From: Cohnella luojiensis
GTDB lineage: Bacteria; Bacillota; Bacilli; Paenibacillales; Paenibacillaceae
Assembly (NCBI RefSeq): GCF_004564235.1
Contig: NZ_SOMN01000021.1
Span: 1 to 64,000 of the forward strand
DNA length: 64,000 nucleotides
Direction: 5' to 3'
Shown: positions 43,387 to 52,755 of the stretch, piece after piece
Layout of the letters: every line of letters starts with the position of its first letter
Numbering within the stretch: the first letter of the stretch is position 1
Notes under the pieces: generated by a model
The model's database searches: none
Told to the model about the DNA's origin: nothing
The model's input: the letters and a program-made list of their open reading frames with translations, nothing else
Position numbers and translations under genes: made by a program

Positions 43387-44316
43387 ATGGATATGTTCAT
43401 ACAAATCATAGTAGCGGCGGTCGGATCCGGAACTCCTCTCTTATTCGCGACGTTAGGCGGAATTCTGATCGAACGCTCGGGAATCATTCAACTCGGGGCG
43501 GAAGGCCTCATGCTTATGGGCGCCGTCGCGGCGTGCATGACCTATCTGAATACGGGGAGCTTAGCGTTGGCGCTTCTAGCCGTATTCGCCGTTAGCGCCC
43601 TGTTAGGCATTATCCACGGATTTCTTACCGTTTCCTTGGTTAGCAACCAAATCGTATGCGGTCTCGCGATGACTTTGTTCGGCGCAGGCTTAAGCGCTTA
43701 TCTCGGGAAATCTTACAGCGGGATCCCGCTCCCTGGCTCCGTGCCGAAATGGCACATGCCCGGCCTGGAATCCATACCGTTGATCGGCGATCTGTTCGCT
43801 CATTTGGACGTGTTGACTTGGTTTAGCTTCTTGCTCGTTATCGTTATGCATCTGTTCATTCACCGGACTTCCTGGGGGCTCCACCTCCGGGCGATCGGCG
43901 ATAATCCGCCGACGGCGGACGTCATGGGCATCCGGGTTCAAGCTTTCCGTTACGGTTACATCGTTGCAGGGTCCATGCTCATCGGGTTGGCCGGCGCGGA
44001 TATGCTGCTCGTCTATTCCCCGACTTGGACGGAAGGGATGACTTCGGGACGCGGCTGGATCGCCGTCGCTCTGATTATTTTCGCCAGATGGAATCCGGTT
44101 CGCGCATTGCTGTGCGCGTATTTCTTCGGGGCGCTGGATTCGATCGGCTTCCGGGTTCAGTTGCTTGGCAGTCATATTCCTTCCTATTTTCTCAAAATGA
44201 TTCCTTATATCGTGACCATTCTCGTTCTCATGTACTTAGGCTGGCGCAATCGCAATAAGCCGTCGGGTGCTCCCGAAGCGCTCGGGATTCCTTATATCAG
44301 GGAACAAAGATTTTAA
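43387..44316 (+). CDS. Nucleoside/purine ABC transporter permease 2
   Basis: This 309-residue YufQ/NupQ-type permease has about eight membrane segments and the family opening GTPLLFATLGGILIERSGIIQLGAEGLML. AVALIIFARWNPVRALLCAYFFG lies near residue 225. A ribosome site AGGGGGCGG precedes the ATG. The transporter set lacks a substrate-binding lipoprotein in this operon, so a binding protein must be encoded elsewhere or be absent. Confidence 0.9.
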   Translation: MDMFIQIIVAAVGSGTPLLFATLGGILIERSGIIQLGAEGLMLMGAVAACMTYLNTGSLALALLAVFAVSALLGIIHGFLTVSLVSNQIVCGLAMTLFGAGLSAYLGKSYSGIPLPGSVPKWHMPGLESIPLIGDLFAHLDVLTWFSFLLVIVMHLFIHRTSWGLHLRAIGDNPPTADVMGIRVQAFRYGYIVAGSMLIGLAGADMLLVYSPTWTEGMTSGRGWIAVALIIFARWNPVRALLCAYFFGALDSIGFRVQLLGSHIPSYFLKMIPYIVTILVLMYLGWRNRNKPSGAPEALGIPYIREQRF

Positions 44317-44345
44317 CCATTCCATAAGAAAAGGAGGGAGTAACG

Positions 44346-45275
44346 ATGGCGTCCGGACAAGAGGACAAGATGATGTCTCCCTCCGTATGGCATCCGCGGG
44401 ATGCGACGGAAGCATGGACGTTCAAGAAACTGTTGGATGCGGATGCGATATACGTGGCCGGCGGGACATTGCTGCGTACGCAGTGGGAAGCGGGCATCGC
44501 GACCATGCCGAAGCATTTGATCGACTTGAGCTCCATCCCGGGACTGAAAGGGATCGTTAAGGAAGAACATTCGATTACGATAGGCGCACTTACTCCGCTT
44601 GGCGATTGCCGCAAGGATCCGCACGTTATCCGGCATTATCCGATGCTGGCGGATGCGATTCGCTCCATCGCCGCTTCCTCGGTAAGGAATCTCGCTACGG
44701 TCGGAGGCAATATCGCCTCCCGCGTGGGCGACTCTCTTCCCGTATTCATCGTCAGCCAAGCCGAGTTCGAATGGAACACGGGACTTAGCCCGATGACCGA
44801 AGATGCTTCGCAGTGGGCGGAACGGCTTCAAGAGCAATTACCGAAGGCTTCCCATTTGCTTACCCGGGTGCATCTTCCAATAATCGAAGAAACGGAGCTC
44901 GTACCGAAGCGATTCGGAGCATTCCACAAAGTAGGGCGCAGGGAAGCATTCACTCAGTCGTTGGTTACCGTCGCCATTAGCGGAGGGATAAAGGCAGACG
45001 GCAAGCTTGCGGAAATTCGAATCGCCGCAGGCGGGGGCCAGACGATTCCTCATCGCCTGCCCGCCGCGGAGAAGCTATTGAAAGGGCAGATTCCGAACCG
45101 GGAGCTGCTCGGAGAGGTTCATCAAGCTGTCATGAACGGCTATAGGCCGAAGTCGGATCCGTTCGCCACGGACGAGTACCGCAAGAAGGCGGCGGCGAAT
45201 TTGATCGTCATGGAGCTATGGAAAGCTTGCGGCGAGCCTTCAGGGGCGGGGAGGGAGCAAGATGGCGTTAAATAA
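44346..45275 (+). CDS. pucC: Xanthine dehydrogenase FAD-binding subunit
   Basis: This 309-residue FAD subunit has the flavin-binding IYVAGGTLLRTQWEAG segment near 35-50, ITIGALTPLGDCRK and ASSVRNLATVGGNIASRVGDSLPV. It is the middle electron carrier of the molybdenum hydroxylase. AAGGAGGGAG precedes the ATG. It overlaps the large subunit gene by 14 bp. The gene name follows Bacillus by position and family and is an inference. Confidence 0.85.
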   Translation: MASGQEDKMMSPSVWHPRDATEAWTFKKLLDADAIYVAGGTLLRTQWEAGIATMPKHLIDLSSIPGLKGIVKEEHSITIGALTPLGDCRKDPHVIRHYPMLADAIRSIAASSVRNLATVGGNIASRVGDSLPVFIVSQAEFEWNTGLSPMTEDASQWAERLQEQLPKASHLLTRVHLPIIEETELVPKRFGAFHKVGRREAFTQSLVTVAISGGIKADGKLAEIRIAAGGGQTIPHRLPAAEKLLKGQIPNRELLGEVHQAVMNGYRPKSDPFATDEYRKKAAANLIVMELWKACGEPSGAGREQDGVK

Positions 45276-47535
45276 GACGACAAGCGGAGGAAGATGGCGA
45301 ATCAGGCCCGACGGGCCGGAGAAGGTAACCGGAAAGCTCGCTTATTTGACGGATATGTCAAGGGACGGCATGCTCGTCGGACGCGTGCTCAGAAGTCCTC
45401 ATCCCCATGCCGGTATCGTATCGATTCATACGGAGAAGGCGAAGAGAATACCTGGAGTGCACGCGGTCATCACGCATGCGGACATCCCGGGAATGAACCG
45501 GTTCGGCATCGTGAACCCGGATCAGCCGGTCTTGTGCGAGGATAGGGTCAGATATATCGGCGACGCGGTAGCGGCAGTGGCCGCGGAAACGCCGGAAATC
45601 GCCGCTCAAGCTTTAGAGAGCATTGAAGTGGAATACGTGGTGCTGCCGGTCGTGGATGATCCCGTGAAGGCGCAGACCAAGCAGGCTCCCAAGCTGCATC
45701 CGGGAGGAAACGTGCTTCACCGTAACCAATACGGATACGGGGAAGTAACTAGTGGGTTCGCCGGTTGCACTCATATCGTCGAAGAAACCTATTTAACCCC
45801 GAGACAAATGCATACCTACATGGAAACGGAAGGGGGCTTGTTCATTCCGGAGGAAGGCGGCAGATTAACCGTTTATTCTCCCACTCAACATGGCTATAAG
45901 GATCGGATGCAGCTTGCGCGGATATTGGGGCTGCCCGAATTTAATATCAGAGTCGTCTCCAGCCCGATCGGCGGCTCCTTCGGCGGCAAGGACGAATTGA
46001 ACGTTCAACCTTACGGGGCGTTGCTCGCTTTGGTGACGGGCAGGCCAGTTAAGATCCACAACTCGCGCTGGGAGTCGGTTCGCGCCGGTTTAAAAAGGCA
46101 TCCGATGAGGATCGCGATGAAAACCGGAGTCGACGATAGCGGGCGCATTCTGGCGCACCAAGTCAGCATTGTCGCGGATACGGGGGCCTATGCAACGCTT
46201 GGCGCGGAGGTGCTTAACTTCGCGATAGAGCATGTGACGGGCCCTTACCGATATGATTCCGTCGAGGTCGAAGGCGTGTCTGTGTATACGAATAACGGCG
46301 TATCGGGAGAGTTTCGCGGCTTTGGCGGCAACCAGGCGATCTTCGCTTTGGAAGGCCAGATGGATCGATTGGCGGAGAAGCTCGGTCAAGATCCATGGGA
46401 ATTCCGCTTGATGAACATGCGCAAGCCTGAAGACCCGGGACCACTGGGACAGACGATCGTCCGAACGGACGGTGCGATGCAAGTATGGAAGTCGCTTGCG
46501 GGAAGCTCGATGTGGTTGGATCGGCAAGATAGGATCACCGATAATCCATGGCTGCGCAAGGGGACGGGAGCTGCGTTCGTCATGCACGGCTCGGGGCTCG
46601 GATTCGGCATTCCGGATCCCGCGGGAGGTATGCTGGCCTTGGCGGAGGATGGCAAGATCGAGGCGATTTTCGGCTACGAGGAGTTCGGGCAAGGATTGAT
46701 CGCAACGTTAGAGCTCATGCTGATCGAGCAATTCGGCTTCGGGACGGAGGACATTCGAATCGTGATCGGGGATACCGATCTCGTTCCCCACAGCGGGTCC
46801 AGCACGGCGTCGCGGGCGACGAGCATGATGTGGAAGTCGCTTCAGAAGCTTCGGGGCCCGTTTCTTGACCGAATGCTGGATGAGGCATCCAAGCTGCTGT
46901 CCCTGCCGACCGAAAGTCTTCGGGTCGGAACCGGAGGCATCTGGAATAGGTCGGGAGAGCATCTACTCCTTACGTATGGTCAGTTGGCCCAAGGTGTCCA
47001 GGAGGAAATTCGGTTCCAAACGCATTTTCCGTTTCCCGCTTCGCCGACCAAAAGAATCGGAGCGCATTATTTGTATACCTATTCGGCGGTGGCCGTGGAA
47101 GTTGAAGTGAACGTTCTTACGGGAAGGGTTAAGGTATTGAAGCAATATCACGCGGTAGCAGCCGGTCCCGTAATGAACCCGCAAGGGTTTCTAGGGCAGA
47201 TAGAAGGCGGCAGCGGCATGGCTGTCGGATTCGCTCTTTCGGAGGATTCCGTCATGGATAGCGGCGTGTATTTAACCCGAAATCTCGATACGTACATGAT
47301 TCCGACTTATACCGACTTGAATGGAGAGATAGAGGTTCATGCGATAGAAGATCTTCCCGAGGATGACGAGCACGGTCCTCGCGGGGTCGGAGAAATCGGC
47401 TCCGTCGGCGTTGCGCCCGCTATTGCCGCAGCGGTCTATCATGCGACGGGCAAACGAATAAGCAAGCTGCCCATAGACCCGGAATCTCTTCAGGAAGTAC
47501 CCGATTTTCTCGTAAAGGCGGTGAGTCGCCCATGA
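45262..47535 (+). CDS. pucD: Xanthine dehydrogenase molybdenum-binding subunit
   Basis: This 757-residue large subunit holds the molybdenum cofactor and oxidises hypoxanthine to xanthine and xanthine to urate. Visible family blocks are AYLTDMSRDGMLVGRVLRSPHPHA, SPIGGSFGGKDE (the GGFGGK-type motif), NNGVSGEFRGFGGNQ, and the catalytic-Glu region PRGVGEIGSVGVAPAIAAAVYHATG at the end. The sizes of the three subunits fit the split CoxLMS/XdhABC layout. No gaps or frameshifts are seen. Confidence 0.92.
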   Translation: MALNKTTSGGRWRIRPDGPEKVTGKLAYLTDMSRDGMLVGRVLRSPHPHAGIVSIHTEKAKRIPGVHAVITHADIPGMNRFGIVNPDQPVLCEDRVRYIGDAVAAVAAETPEIAAQALESIEVEYVVLPVVDDPVKAQTKQAPKLHPGGNVLHRNQYGYGEVTSGFAGCTHIVEETYLTPRQMHTYMETEGGLFIPEEGGRLTVYSPTQHGYKDRMQLARILGLPEFNIRVVSSPIGGSFGGKDELNVQPYGALLALVTGRPVKIHNSRWESVRAGLKRHPMRIAMKTGVDDSGRILAHQVSIVADTGAYATLGAEVLNFAIEHVTGPYRYDSVEVEGVSVYTNNGVSGEFRGFGGNQAIFALEGQMDRLAEKLGQDPWEFRLMNMRKPEDPGPLGQTIVRTDGAMQVWKSLAGSSMWLDRQDRITDNPWLRKGTGAAFVMHGSGLGFGIPDPAGGMLALAEDGKIEAIFGYEEFGQGLIATLELMLIEQFGFGTEDIRIVIGDTDLVPHSGSSTASRATSMMWKSLQKLRGPFLDRMLDEASKLLSLPTESLRVGTGGIWNRSGEHLLLTYGQLAQGVQEEIRFQTHFPFPASPTKRIGAHYLYTYSAVAVEVEVNVLTGRVKVLKQYHAVAAGPVMNPQGFLGQIEGGSGMAVGFALSEDSVMDSGVYLTRNLDTYMIPTYTDLNGEIEVHAIEDLPEDDEHGPRGVGEIGSVGVAPAIAAAVYHATGKRISKLPIDPESLQEVPDFLVKAVSRP

Positions 47536-48035
47536 TCAACAGAAGCTTGGCCGAGCGCAGGTCCGATAAAGTGATCGAGTGCGATATTAACGGTCAACCG
47601 ATATCGTTAGACGTACCCCCGACCAGAAGATTGCTGACGATTCTGCGCGATGATCTGCAGATGACGGGTACGAAGGTATCTTGCGAGATCGGAAGGTGCG
47701 GGGCTTGCATGGTGCTTGTCGACGGGCAGCAGGTGAATTCTTGTCTGACGATGGCTTACCAATGCGAGGGCAAGAAGATTACGACGATCGAAGGGCTTAG
47801 CCAAGCGGAGATCGACCCGATCCAGCAATGTTTTCTTGAAGAGGGCGGTTATCAATGCGGTTACTGTACCCCTGGAATGATCATTTCCGTAAAAGCATTG
47901 CTGAGCCATAACCCTGAACCAAGCACGGAAGATATCGAAGAGGCGCTTTCGGGCAATCTATGTCGATGTACCGGTTACGGAGGTATCGTGCGTTCCGTCC
48001 AAAAAGCCGTTCAATTAAGGAGGGATTCCTCATGA
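47532..48035 (+). CDS. pucE: Xanthine dehydrogenase iron-sulfur subunit
   Basis: This 167-residue subunit has two [2Fe-2S] clusters. The plant-type cluster is in CEIGRCGACMVLVDGQ with a fourth Cys in VNSCLT; the second is in CGYCTPGMI and LCRCTGYGGI. It starts inside the pucD stop (ATGA) and overlaps uraD by 4 bp, so the three subunits and uraD are translationally coupled. Confidence 0.94.
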   Translation: MINRSLAERRSDKVIECDINGQPISLDVPPTRRLLTILRDDLQMTGTKVSCEIGRCGACMVLVDGQQVNSCLTMAYQCEGKKITTIEGLSQAEIDPIQQCFLEEGGYQCGYCTPGMIISVKALLSHNPEPSTEDIEEALSGNLCRCTGYGGIVRSVQKAVQLRRDSS

Positions 48036-48544
48036 GAACTAAAATAGCCATCCCCATGCTGGTCATTAGCAAAATGAGCCGGGAACAGTTTACCGAGGTG
48101 CTTGGCGGCATTTTCGAGAATGCTCCATGGGTCGCGCAAGGCGCATGGGAACACAGGCCGTTCAAAACCCGCAAGCAGCTTCATGACAAGATGATGGAAA
48201 TCGTGCGGCAGGCTCCCGAAGAGACGATAACGGCTCTGTTCCGCGGACATCCCGATCTGGCGACTCGATTAGAGGTGACGGATTATTCCGCTGCCGAACA
48301 GCAGGGCGCCGGGCTTAACCAGCTATCGCAAGAAGAATTCGAGCAATTCGCTTCCTATAACCGCGAATACACGGAGAAGTTCGGGTTTCCTTTTATCATG
48401 GCGGTAAAGGGAAAAAGCAAGAACGAGATATTGTTCTCCATGAAAATTCGCATCCATCATTCGGAGCGGGAGGAAAGAGAGACGGCTCTTGGGGAGATCG
48501 GGAAAATAACCGGTTTCAGGCTCGAGGATTTGGCGGGAGATTAA
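48032..48544 (+). CDS. uraD: OHCU decarboxylase (2-oxo-4-hydroxy-4-carboxy-5-ureidoimidazoline)
   Basis: UraD catalyses the last step from urate to S-allantoin. The 170-residue protein has MSREQFTEVLGGIFENAPWVAQGAW near the start and FRGHPDLATR near 70, followed by FGFPFIMAVKGKSK, all typical of the family. ATG 48032 has GGAGGG 8 bp upstream and overlaps the pucE stop. In Bacillus subtilis this activity is fused to uricase in PucL; here the two are separate genes 24 bp apart. Confidence 0.9.
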   Translation: MRTKIAIPMLVISKMSREQFTEVLGGIFENAPWVAQGAWEHRPFKTRKQLHDKMMEIVRQAPEETITALFRGHPDLATRLEVTDYSAAEQQGAGLNQLSQEEFEQFASYNREYTEKFGFPFIMAVKGKSKNEILFSMKIRIHHSEREERETALGEIGKITGFRLEDLAGD

Positions 48545-48568
48545 TCAGAAGACGGGGAGAGGGAAACC

Positions 48569-49519
48569 ATGCAAAAGCTAACCAGCGGCCGAACGCTCTA
48601 TTACGGCAAGGGAGACGTGCTTACTTACCGGACTTACGCGGCTCCTTTAACCGTAGAACCGATAGCGGAGTCCCCTTTCAACGGGAACGAAAACGTCATT
48701 TTCGCGCATAATATCAAGTTCTCGGTCAGCGGGGAAACCTTGCTTGCCTCTTTTACCGAAGGAGACAACGGCCAGGTCGTGGCGACCGATTCGATGAAAA
48801 ATTTCATTCTGCGTCATAGCGCTTCTTATGAGGGATGCACCACGGAAGGTCTGCTTGCTTATATTGGCAAGAGGTTTTTCGAGAGATACGCTAATGTCAC
48901 GGCGATCGATATCGAGGCAACGCGTCTTCCGTTCGGCCAGGTTTTGGTTCAAGGGCAGCAGGGGTACGAGAATAGCAAGCTGGTATACCGTCCTTCGCAC
49001 AACGAAAAGGCGCATGCCCGATTGGAGCTTGTTCGCGGTGATGGCAAAATGTCCACTGCATCGCTGCAATGCGGAGTATCGGACCTGCAGCTGATTAAAG
49101 TGAGCGGAAGTTCTTTTTTCGGCTTTATCCGCGACGAATATACGACTTTACCGGAAAGCTATGATCGGCCGTTATTCATTTTCCTTAATATTAACTGGAC
49201 TTACGATAAACACGCCGATGCCATGAGCGAGCATTCTTACGTAGCCGCGGAGCAAATTCGGGATATCGCCCACCATGTGTTTCACGAGTTCAAAACGCCC
49301 TCTATTCAATATTTGATCAATCAAATCGGATTGCGGATCTTAAAGAGGTTTCCTCAATTGACGGAGGTATTCTTCGAATCCAATAACCGGACATGGGAAA
49401 CGATCGTTGAACCCGAGGGCATCGGCCAGGCGGGCGTCTATACGGAGCCGAGGCCGCCTTACGGCTTCCAAGGCTTTACGATGACTCGCGACGATTTAGC
49501 GGAAGCGGGGGGCGCCTGA
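48569..49519 (+). CDS. Urate oxidase (uricase)
   Basis: Uricase oxidises urate to 5-hydroxyisourate without a cofactor. The 316-residue protein has LYYGKGDVLTYRTYAAPLT near the start and the catalytic-region VVATDSMKNFILRHSASY, followed by FFERYANVTAIDIE. Late blocks are SGSSFFGFIRDEYTTLPES and NINWTYDK. It corresponds to the C-terminal part of Bacillus PucL. It ends in a TGATG overlap with uraH. Confidence 0.95.
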   Translation: MQKLTSGRTLYYGKGDVLTYRTYAAPLTVEPIAESPFNGNENVIFAHNIKFSVSGETLLASFTEGDNGQVVATDSMKNFILRHSASYEGCTTEGLLAYIGKRFFERYANVTAIDIEATRLPFGQVLVQGQQGYENSKLVYRPSHNEKAHARLELVRGDGKMSTASLQCGVSDLQLIKVSGSSFFGFIRDEYTTLPESYDRPLFIFLNINWTYDKHADAMSEHSYVAAEQIRDIAHHVFHEFKTPSIQYLINQIGLRILKRFPQLTEVFFESNNRTWETIVEPEGIGQAGVYTEPRPPYGFQGFTMTRDDLAEAGGA

Positions 49520-49878
49520 TGGGAGCATCCGGCAGGATTACGACGCATGTGCTCGATATTTCTCATGGAAAGCCTGCGATGGGGATGAATGTGCAGTTAT
49601 GGAAGCGGGGGGAGGACCTAACGCCCGTGCTGCTGAAAAAGGATCGCATTAATTCGGACGGGCGGTTGGATGAGCCCTTGCTTGCGGGCGAAGAATTGGC
49701 CGCGGGAGTCTACGAAATCGTCTTCGAAGCGGGTCGGTATTTCCAAGAGGTACGCGGAGTGGAGCCGCTATTGTTCGATCTTATCCCGATTCGGTTTCGA
49801 GTGGATGACGAGCAAAGCCATTTCCACGTTCCGCTGTTGGTCGCTCCCGGCGGATACAGCACCTACAGAGGGAGTTAG
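49519..49878 (+). CDS. uraH: 5-hydroxyisourate hydrolase
   Basis: This 119-residue transthyretin-like enzyme (PucM) opens 5-hydroxyisourate. The two diagnostic ends are present: THVLDISHGKPAMGM at the start and HFHVPLLVAPGGYSTYRGS at the end, whose YRGS tail marks the enzyme rather than transthyretin. It is coupled to uricase by the TGATG overlap, the order in which the enzymes act. Confidence 0.95.
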   Translation: MGASGRITTHVLDISHGKPAMGMNVQLWKRGEDLTPVLLKKDRINSDGRLDEPLLAGEELAAGVYEIVFEAGRYFQEVRGVEPLLFDLIPIRFRVDDEQSHFHVPLLVAPGGYSTYRGS

Positions 49879-49891
49879 GGAGGGGTCAAGG

Positions 49892-51157
49892 ATGGGAGAG
49901 CTTATTCAATTCGATAAGGCTTCGGAGCTTTGTCGCTTGATCGACAGGCTGGCCGAGTTCAGCGATATCGCGGAGGACGGAGACAATGCCGGCGTAACCC
50001 GCTTGTTATATACGCAGCCTTGGATGGAAGCGCAGGCTTTTCTCGCGGGAACGATGAGCGATGCCGGCCTTGCCGTTCGCTTCGATAGAGTCGGCAATTT
50101 GATCGGCCGGCTCGAAGGAAGCGATCCGGATGCGCCTGTTATCCTGACAGGTTCTCATGTCGACACGGTAAGGAACGGGGGGAAGCTGGACGGCGCATAC
50201 GGTATCGTCGGGGGCATTGCGGCGCTGAAGCATTTGAAAGAAACTTACGGCGTTCCCGCCCGTACGCTCGAGGTGGTTTCCTTCTGCGAGGAGGAAGGGA
50301 GCCGGTTCCCTATTGCCTATTGGGGGTCGGGTAATATGACCGGTCAATTGGACTGGCGCAGCGGAAACGAGCTAAGAGATACGGAAGGAACGAGCTTGCA
50401 AAAGGCGATGGAAGCATCGGGCTTCGGCTTGATCGAACAGCCGGATTGCGTTCGGGGCGAGCTTGGCGCTTTCGTGGAGCTTCATATCGAACAGGGCGTT
50501 ATTCTGGAAAGAATGGCTAAGCAAATCGGCATCGTCGAGGCAATCGTCGGACAGCGGAGATATTCCGTCTCCTTGCGCGGGGAAGCGAATCACGCGGGGA
50601 CGACCCCGATGAACATGAGAACCGACGCCATGGCCGGAGCGGCCGAATTCATCGTGCGGCTGGAGCAGTTGGCGGCTCGGGCCGCGTCGCTAGTTGCAAC
50701 CGTAGGTCGCATTCAAGCGGCGCCGAATATCCCGAATGTCATACCGGGAACGGTTGAGTTTACGCTCGATATCAGGCATGATAGCGAGCGTACGTTATCC
50801 TGGTTCTGCGATTACCTGTTCCAGGAATACGAAGATATCGCTAATCGAAGAGGATTGGCTCTTGTTATAACGCCATGGCTTGCCACGACGCCCGTCCCGA
50901 TGAACAGGTCGCTCACGGGACAGATCGAACAATTGTGCGGCAAGCTTAACTTGACTCACCGGAGAATGTTTAGCGGAGCCGGACACGATGCCCAGCTGTT
51001 CGCCGAGCTTTGCCCGACGGCGATGATCTTCGTGCCTAGCAAAGCGGGAATCAGCCATTCGCCAGAAGAGTATTCTTCTCCCGAGCAGCTGGCGGACGGT
51101 GTTTCGGTGCTGGCGTCGCTCTTGTACGAATTGGCCTACGAGGAGCAATCGAAATGA
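49892..51157 (+). CDS. pucF: Allantoate amidohydrolase
   Basis: The 421-residue M20-family enzyme releases ammonia and CO2 from allantoate. Metal ligands are visible in LTGSHVDTVRNGGKLDGAYG, SFCEEEGSRFP and LHIEQGVILE, with a late GAGHDAQL. ATG 49892 follows GAGGGAGGGG. A longer frame overlapping uraH is ignored. Allantoinase, which should supply allantoate, is not encoded between uraH and this gene nor elsewhere in the window. Confidence 0.9.
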   Translation: MGELIQFDKASELCRLIDRLAEFSDIAEDGDNAGVTRLLYTQPWMEAQAFLAGTMSDAGLAVRFDRVGNLIGRLEGSDPDAPVILTGSHVDTVRNGGKLDGAYGIVGGIAALKHLKETYGVPARTLEVVSFCEEEGSRFPIAYWGSGNMTGQLDWRSGNELRDTEGTSLQKAMEASGFGLIEQPDCVRGELGAFVELHIEQGVILERMAKQIGIVEAIVGQRRYSVSLRGEANHAGTTPMNMRTDAMAGAAEFIVRLEQLAARAASLVATVGRIQAAPNIPNVIPGTVEFTLDIRHDSERTLSWFCDYLFQEYEDIANRRGLALVITPWLATTPVPMNRSLTGQIEQLCGKLNLTHRRMFSGAGHDAQLFAELCPTAMIFVPSKAGISHSPEEYSSPEQLADGVSVLASLLYELAYEEQSK

Positions 51158-52407
51158 CCTTCTATTCCGAGTTATCGCCATCCCCCCGCACAATAATGAC
51201 TCCAGGCCCCGTTGAAGTGGATCCGCGCGTGCTTCGGGCCATGTCTTATCCGATCTTAGGGCAATTCGACCCGGAATTCACCTCGCTCATGAACGATGCG
51301 ATGGAGATGATCAGGGCTGTCTTCCGTACGGATAACCAATGGGCTTTCCCGGTGGACGGCACTTCGCGTTCGGGTATCGAGGCGGTGCTTGTCAGCCTTA
51401 TCGAGCCGGGCGACAAGGTGTTGATTCCGATTTTCGGCAGATTCGGCTACTTGCTTCAGGAGATCGCCGAACGGTGCGGAGCCGAAGTGACTGTGCTGGA
51501 GAAAACTTGGGGGCAGGTGTTCGATCCGGAGGAAGTGATCTCCGCGATTCATCGGGAGAAGCCCGATCTTGTCGCGATCGTCCATGGGGAAACCTCAACG
51601 GGCAGAATTCAACCGCTTGAGGAGATAGGTAAAGCATGCCGGGAGCTTGATATCCTCATTGTCGTGGATGCGGTAGCCACGATTGGCGGAGTACCGGTCG
51701 AAACCGACGATTGGTGCCTTGACGCCGTAATCGGGGGAACGCAGAAGTGTTTGTCCATTCCGTCCGGGATGGCACCCATTACTTATAACGAACGCGCGGA
51801 ACGCAAGGTGCTTAGACGCAAGAGGGTTGAAAAAGGGATTAGGCAGGCAGGCGACGGCATTCAAACGGGCGGGTTGGACGGTTTTAGTCCCGTTCGGAGC
51901 AATTACTTCGATCTAAGCCAGCTCCAAGACTATTGGAGTCCGAGGCGACTCAATCATCACACCGAGATGACGTCGATGCTATACGCGCTTCGGGAAGGGT
52001 TAAGGATCGTACTAGCAGAGGGCTTGGATGCGCGTTTCGCCCGCCATCGCCTGCAGGAAGCAGCTCTGATTGCCGGGCTAACGAAGATGGGGCTGTCCTT
52101 GTACGGCGACGCTTCATGCAAGCTCCCCGTCGTTAATTGCATCGACATTCCGCCCGGAGTCGATGGGGAATCGGTTCGCTCGATGTTGCTCGACTCCTTC
52201 GGCATCGAGATTGCCAGCTCCTTCGGTCCGCTCAAAGGGAAAATATGGAGGATCGGCACGATGGGCTACAGCTGCAGTCGGAAAAACGTCCTTCATCTGC
52301 TGGGCGCGTTGGAAGCGGTCTTAGTACGACACGGCGTTCGCGTCCCTCAAGGGTTGGGAGTACAGGCGGCCTTGGATGTTTACGATCAAGTTCCGAAAAT
52401 CACTTAA
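51154..52407 (+). CDS. pucG: (S)-ureidoglycine--glyoxylate aminotransferase
   Basis: This 417-residue PLP-dependent class V aminotransferase moves the amino group of ureidoglycine to glyoxylate. It begins with PGPVEVDPRVLRAMSYPILGQFDPEF and has GTSRSGIEAVLVSL, HGETSTGRIQPLEEIG, VVDAVATIGGVPVE and the PLP lysine in GGTQKCLSIPSGMAPI. It overlaps pucF by 4 bp and is the last gene of the operon before the terminator. Confidence 0.93.
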   Translation: MTFYSELSPSPRTIMTPGPVEVDPRVLRAMSYPILGQFDPEFTSLMNDAMEMIRAVFRTDNQWAFPVDGTSRSGIEAVLVSLIEPGDKVLIPIFGRFGYLLQEIAERCGAEVTVLEKTWGQVFDPEEVISAIHREKPDLVAIVHGETSTGRIQPLEEIGKACRELDILIVVDAVATIGGVPVETDDWCLDAVIGGTQKCLSIPSGMAPITYNERAERKVLRRKRVEKGIRQAGDGIQTGGLDGFSPVRSNYFDLSQLQDYWSPRRLNHHTEMTSMLYALREGLRIVLAEGLDARFARHRLQEAALIAGLTKMGLSLYGDASCKLPVVNCIDIPPGVDGESVRSMLLDSFGIEIASSFGPLKGKIWRIGTMGYSCSRKNVLHLLGALEAVLVRHGVRVPQGLGVQAALDVYDQVPKIT

Positions 52408-52513
52408 GTCGGCAAGGATGGTAAAGATTATTTATAGACGTTTTTTCACTATCCATCTTCCATGCTTTGGAAGTAGAATGAGGGTGTCGGCCGACGAAAT
52501 ACGAGGAAAGGAG

Positions 52514-52555
52514 ATGATCGACTTGAATATCAACCATGAGGTGATTTCGGGCTAA
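52514..52555 (+). other. Tiny ORF with strong ribosome site and palindrome at its stop
   Basis: AAAGGAG (52507-52513) is followed by ATG 52514 directly or by TTG 52523 at a normal 9-bp distance, giving peptides of 13 or 10 residues (LNINHEVISG core). The stop codon lies in the loop of the inverted repeat TGATTTCGG / CCGAAATCA (52542-52550, 52556-52564). It might be a leader peptide or chance. The 348-bp gap from 52408 to 52755 otherwise holds only the terminator and a promoter. Confidence 0.3.
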
Positions 52556-52574
52556 CCGAAATCAACTGGGACGG

Positions 52575-52597
52575 GGAGGCCGAAAGGCCTCCTTTTT
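52575..52597 (+). terminator. Intrinsic terminator of the puc operon
   Basis: The perfect stem GGAGGCC-GAAA-GGCCTCC is followed by TTTTT. It ends the 16-kb purine operon. Confidence 0.92.
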
Positions 52598-52644
52598 ACG
52601 ACTGCAATAAATCCGAGAATAAATGGAAGAAATATTAATATTTA

Positions 52645-52672
52645 TTGAGTCATGAAGGGCTTTCTATATACT
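52645..52672 (+). promoter_or_regulatory. Predicted promoter of the CD3324-type gene
   Basis: TTGAGT (52645-52650) and TATACT (52667-52672) with a 16-bp spacer. It would give a leader of about 75 bases before the short ORF at 52756. Confidence 0.55.
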
Positions 52673-52755
52673 TTAGGAATGCTGGCACCTGATCAAATGA
52701 AAGTTCGGCTGGCTAAATCATTGCTTTGAAAATTTACGAGAGGAGGCAGAAAAAA

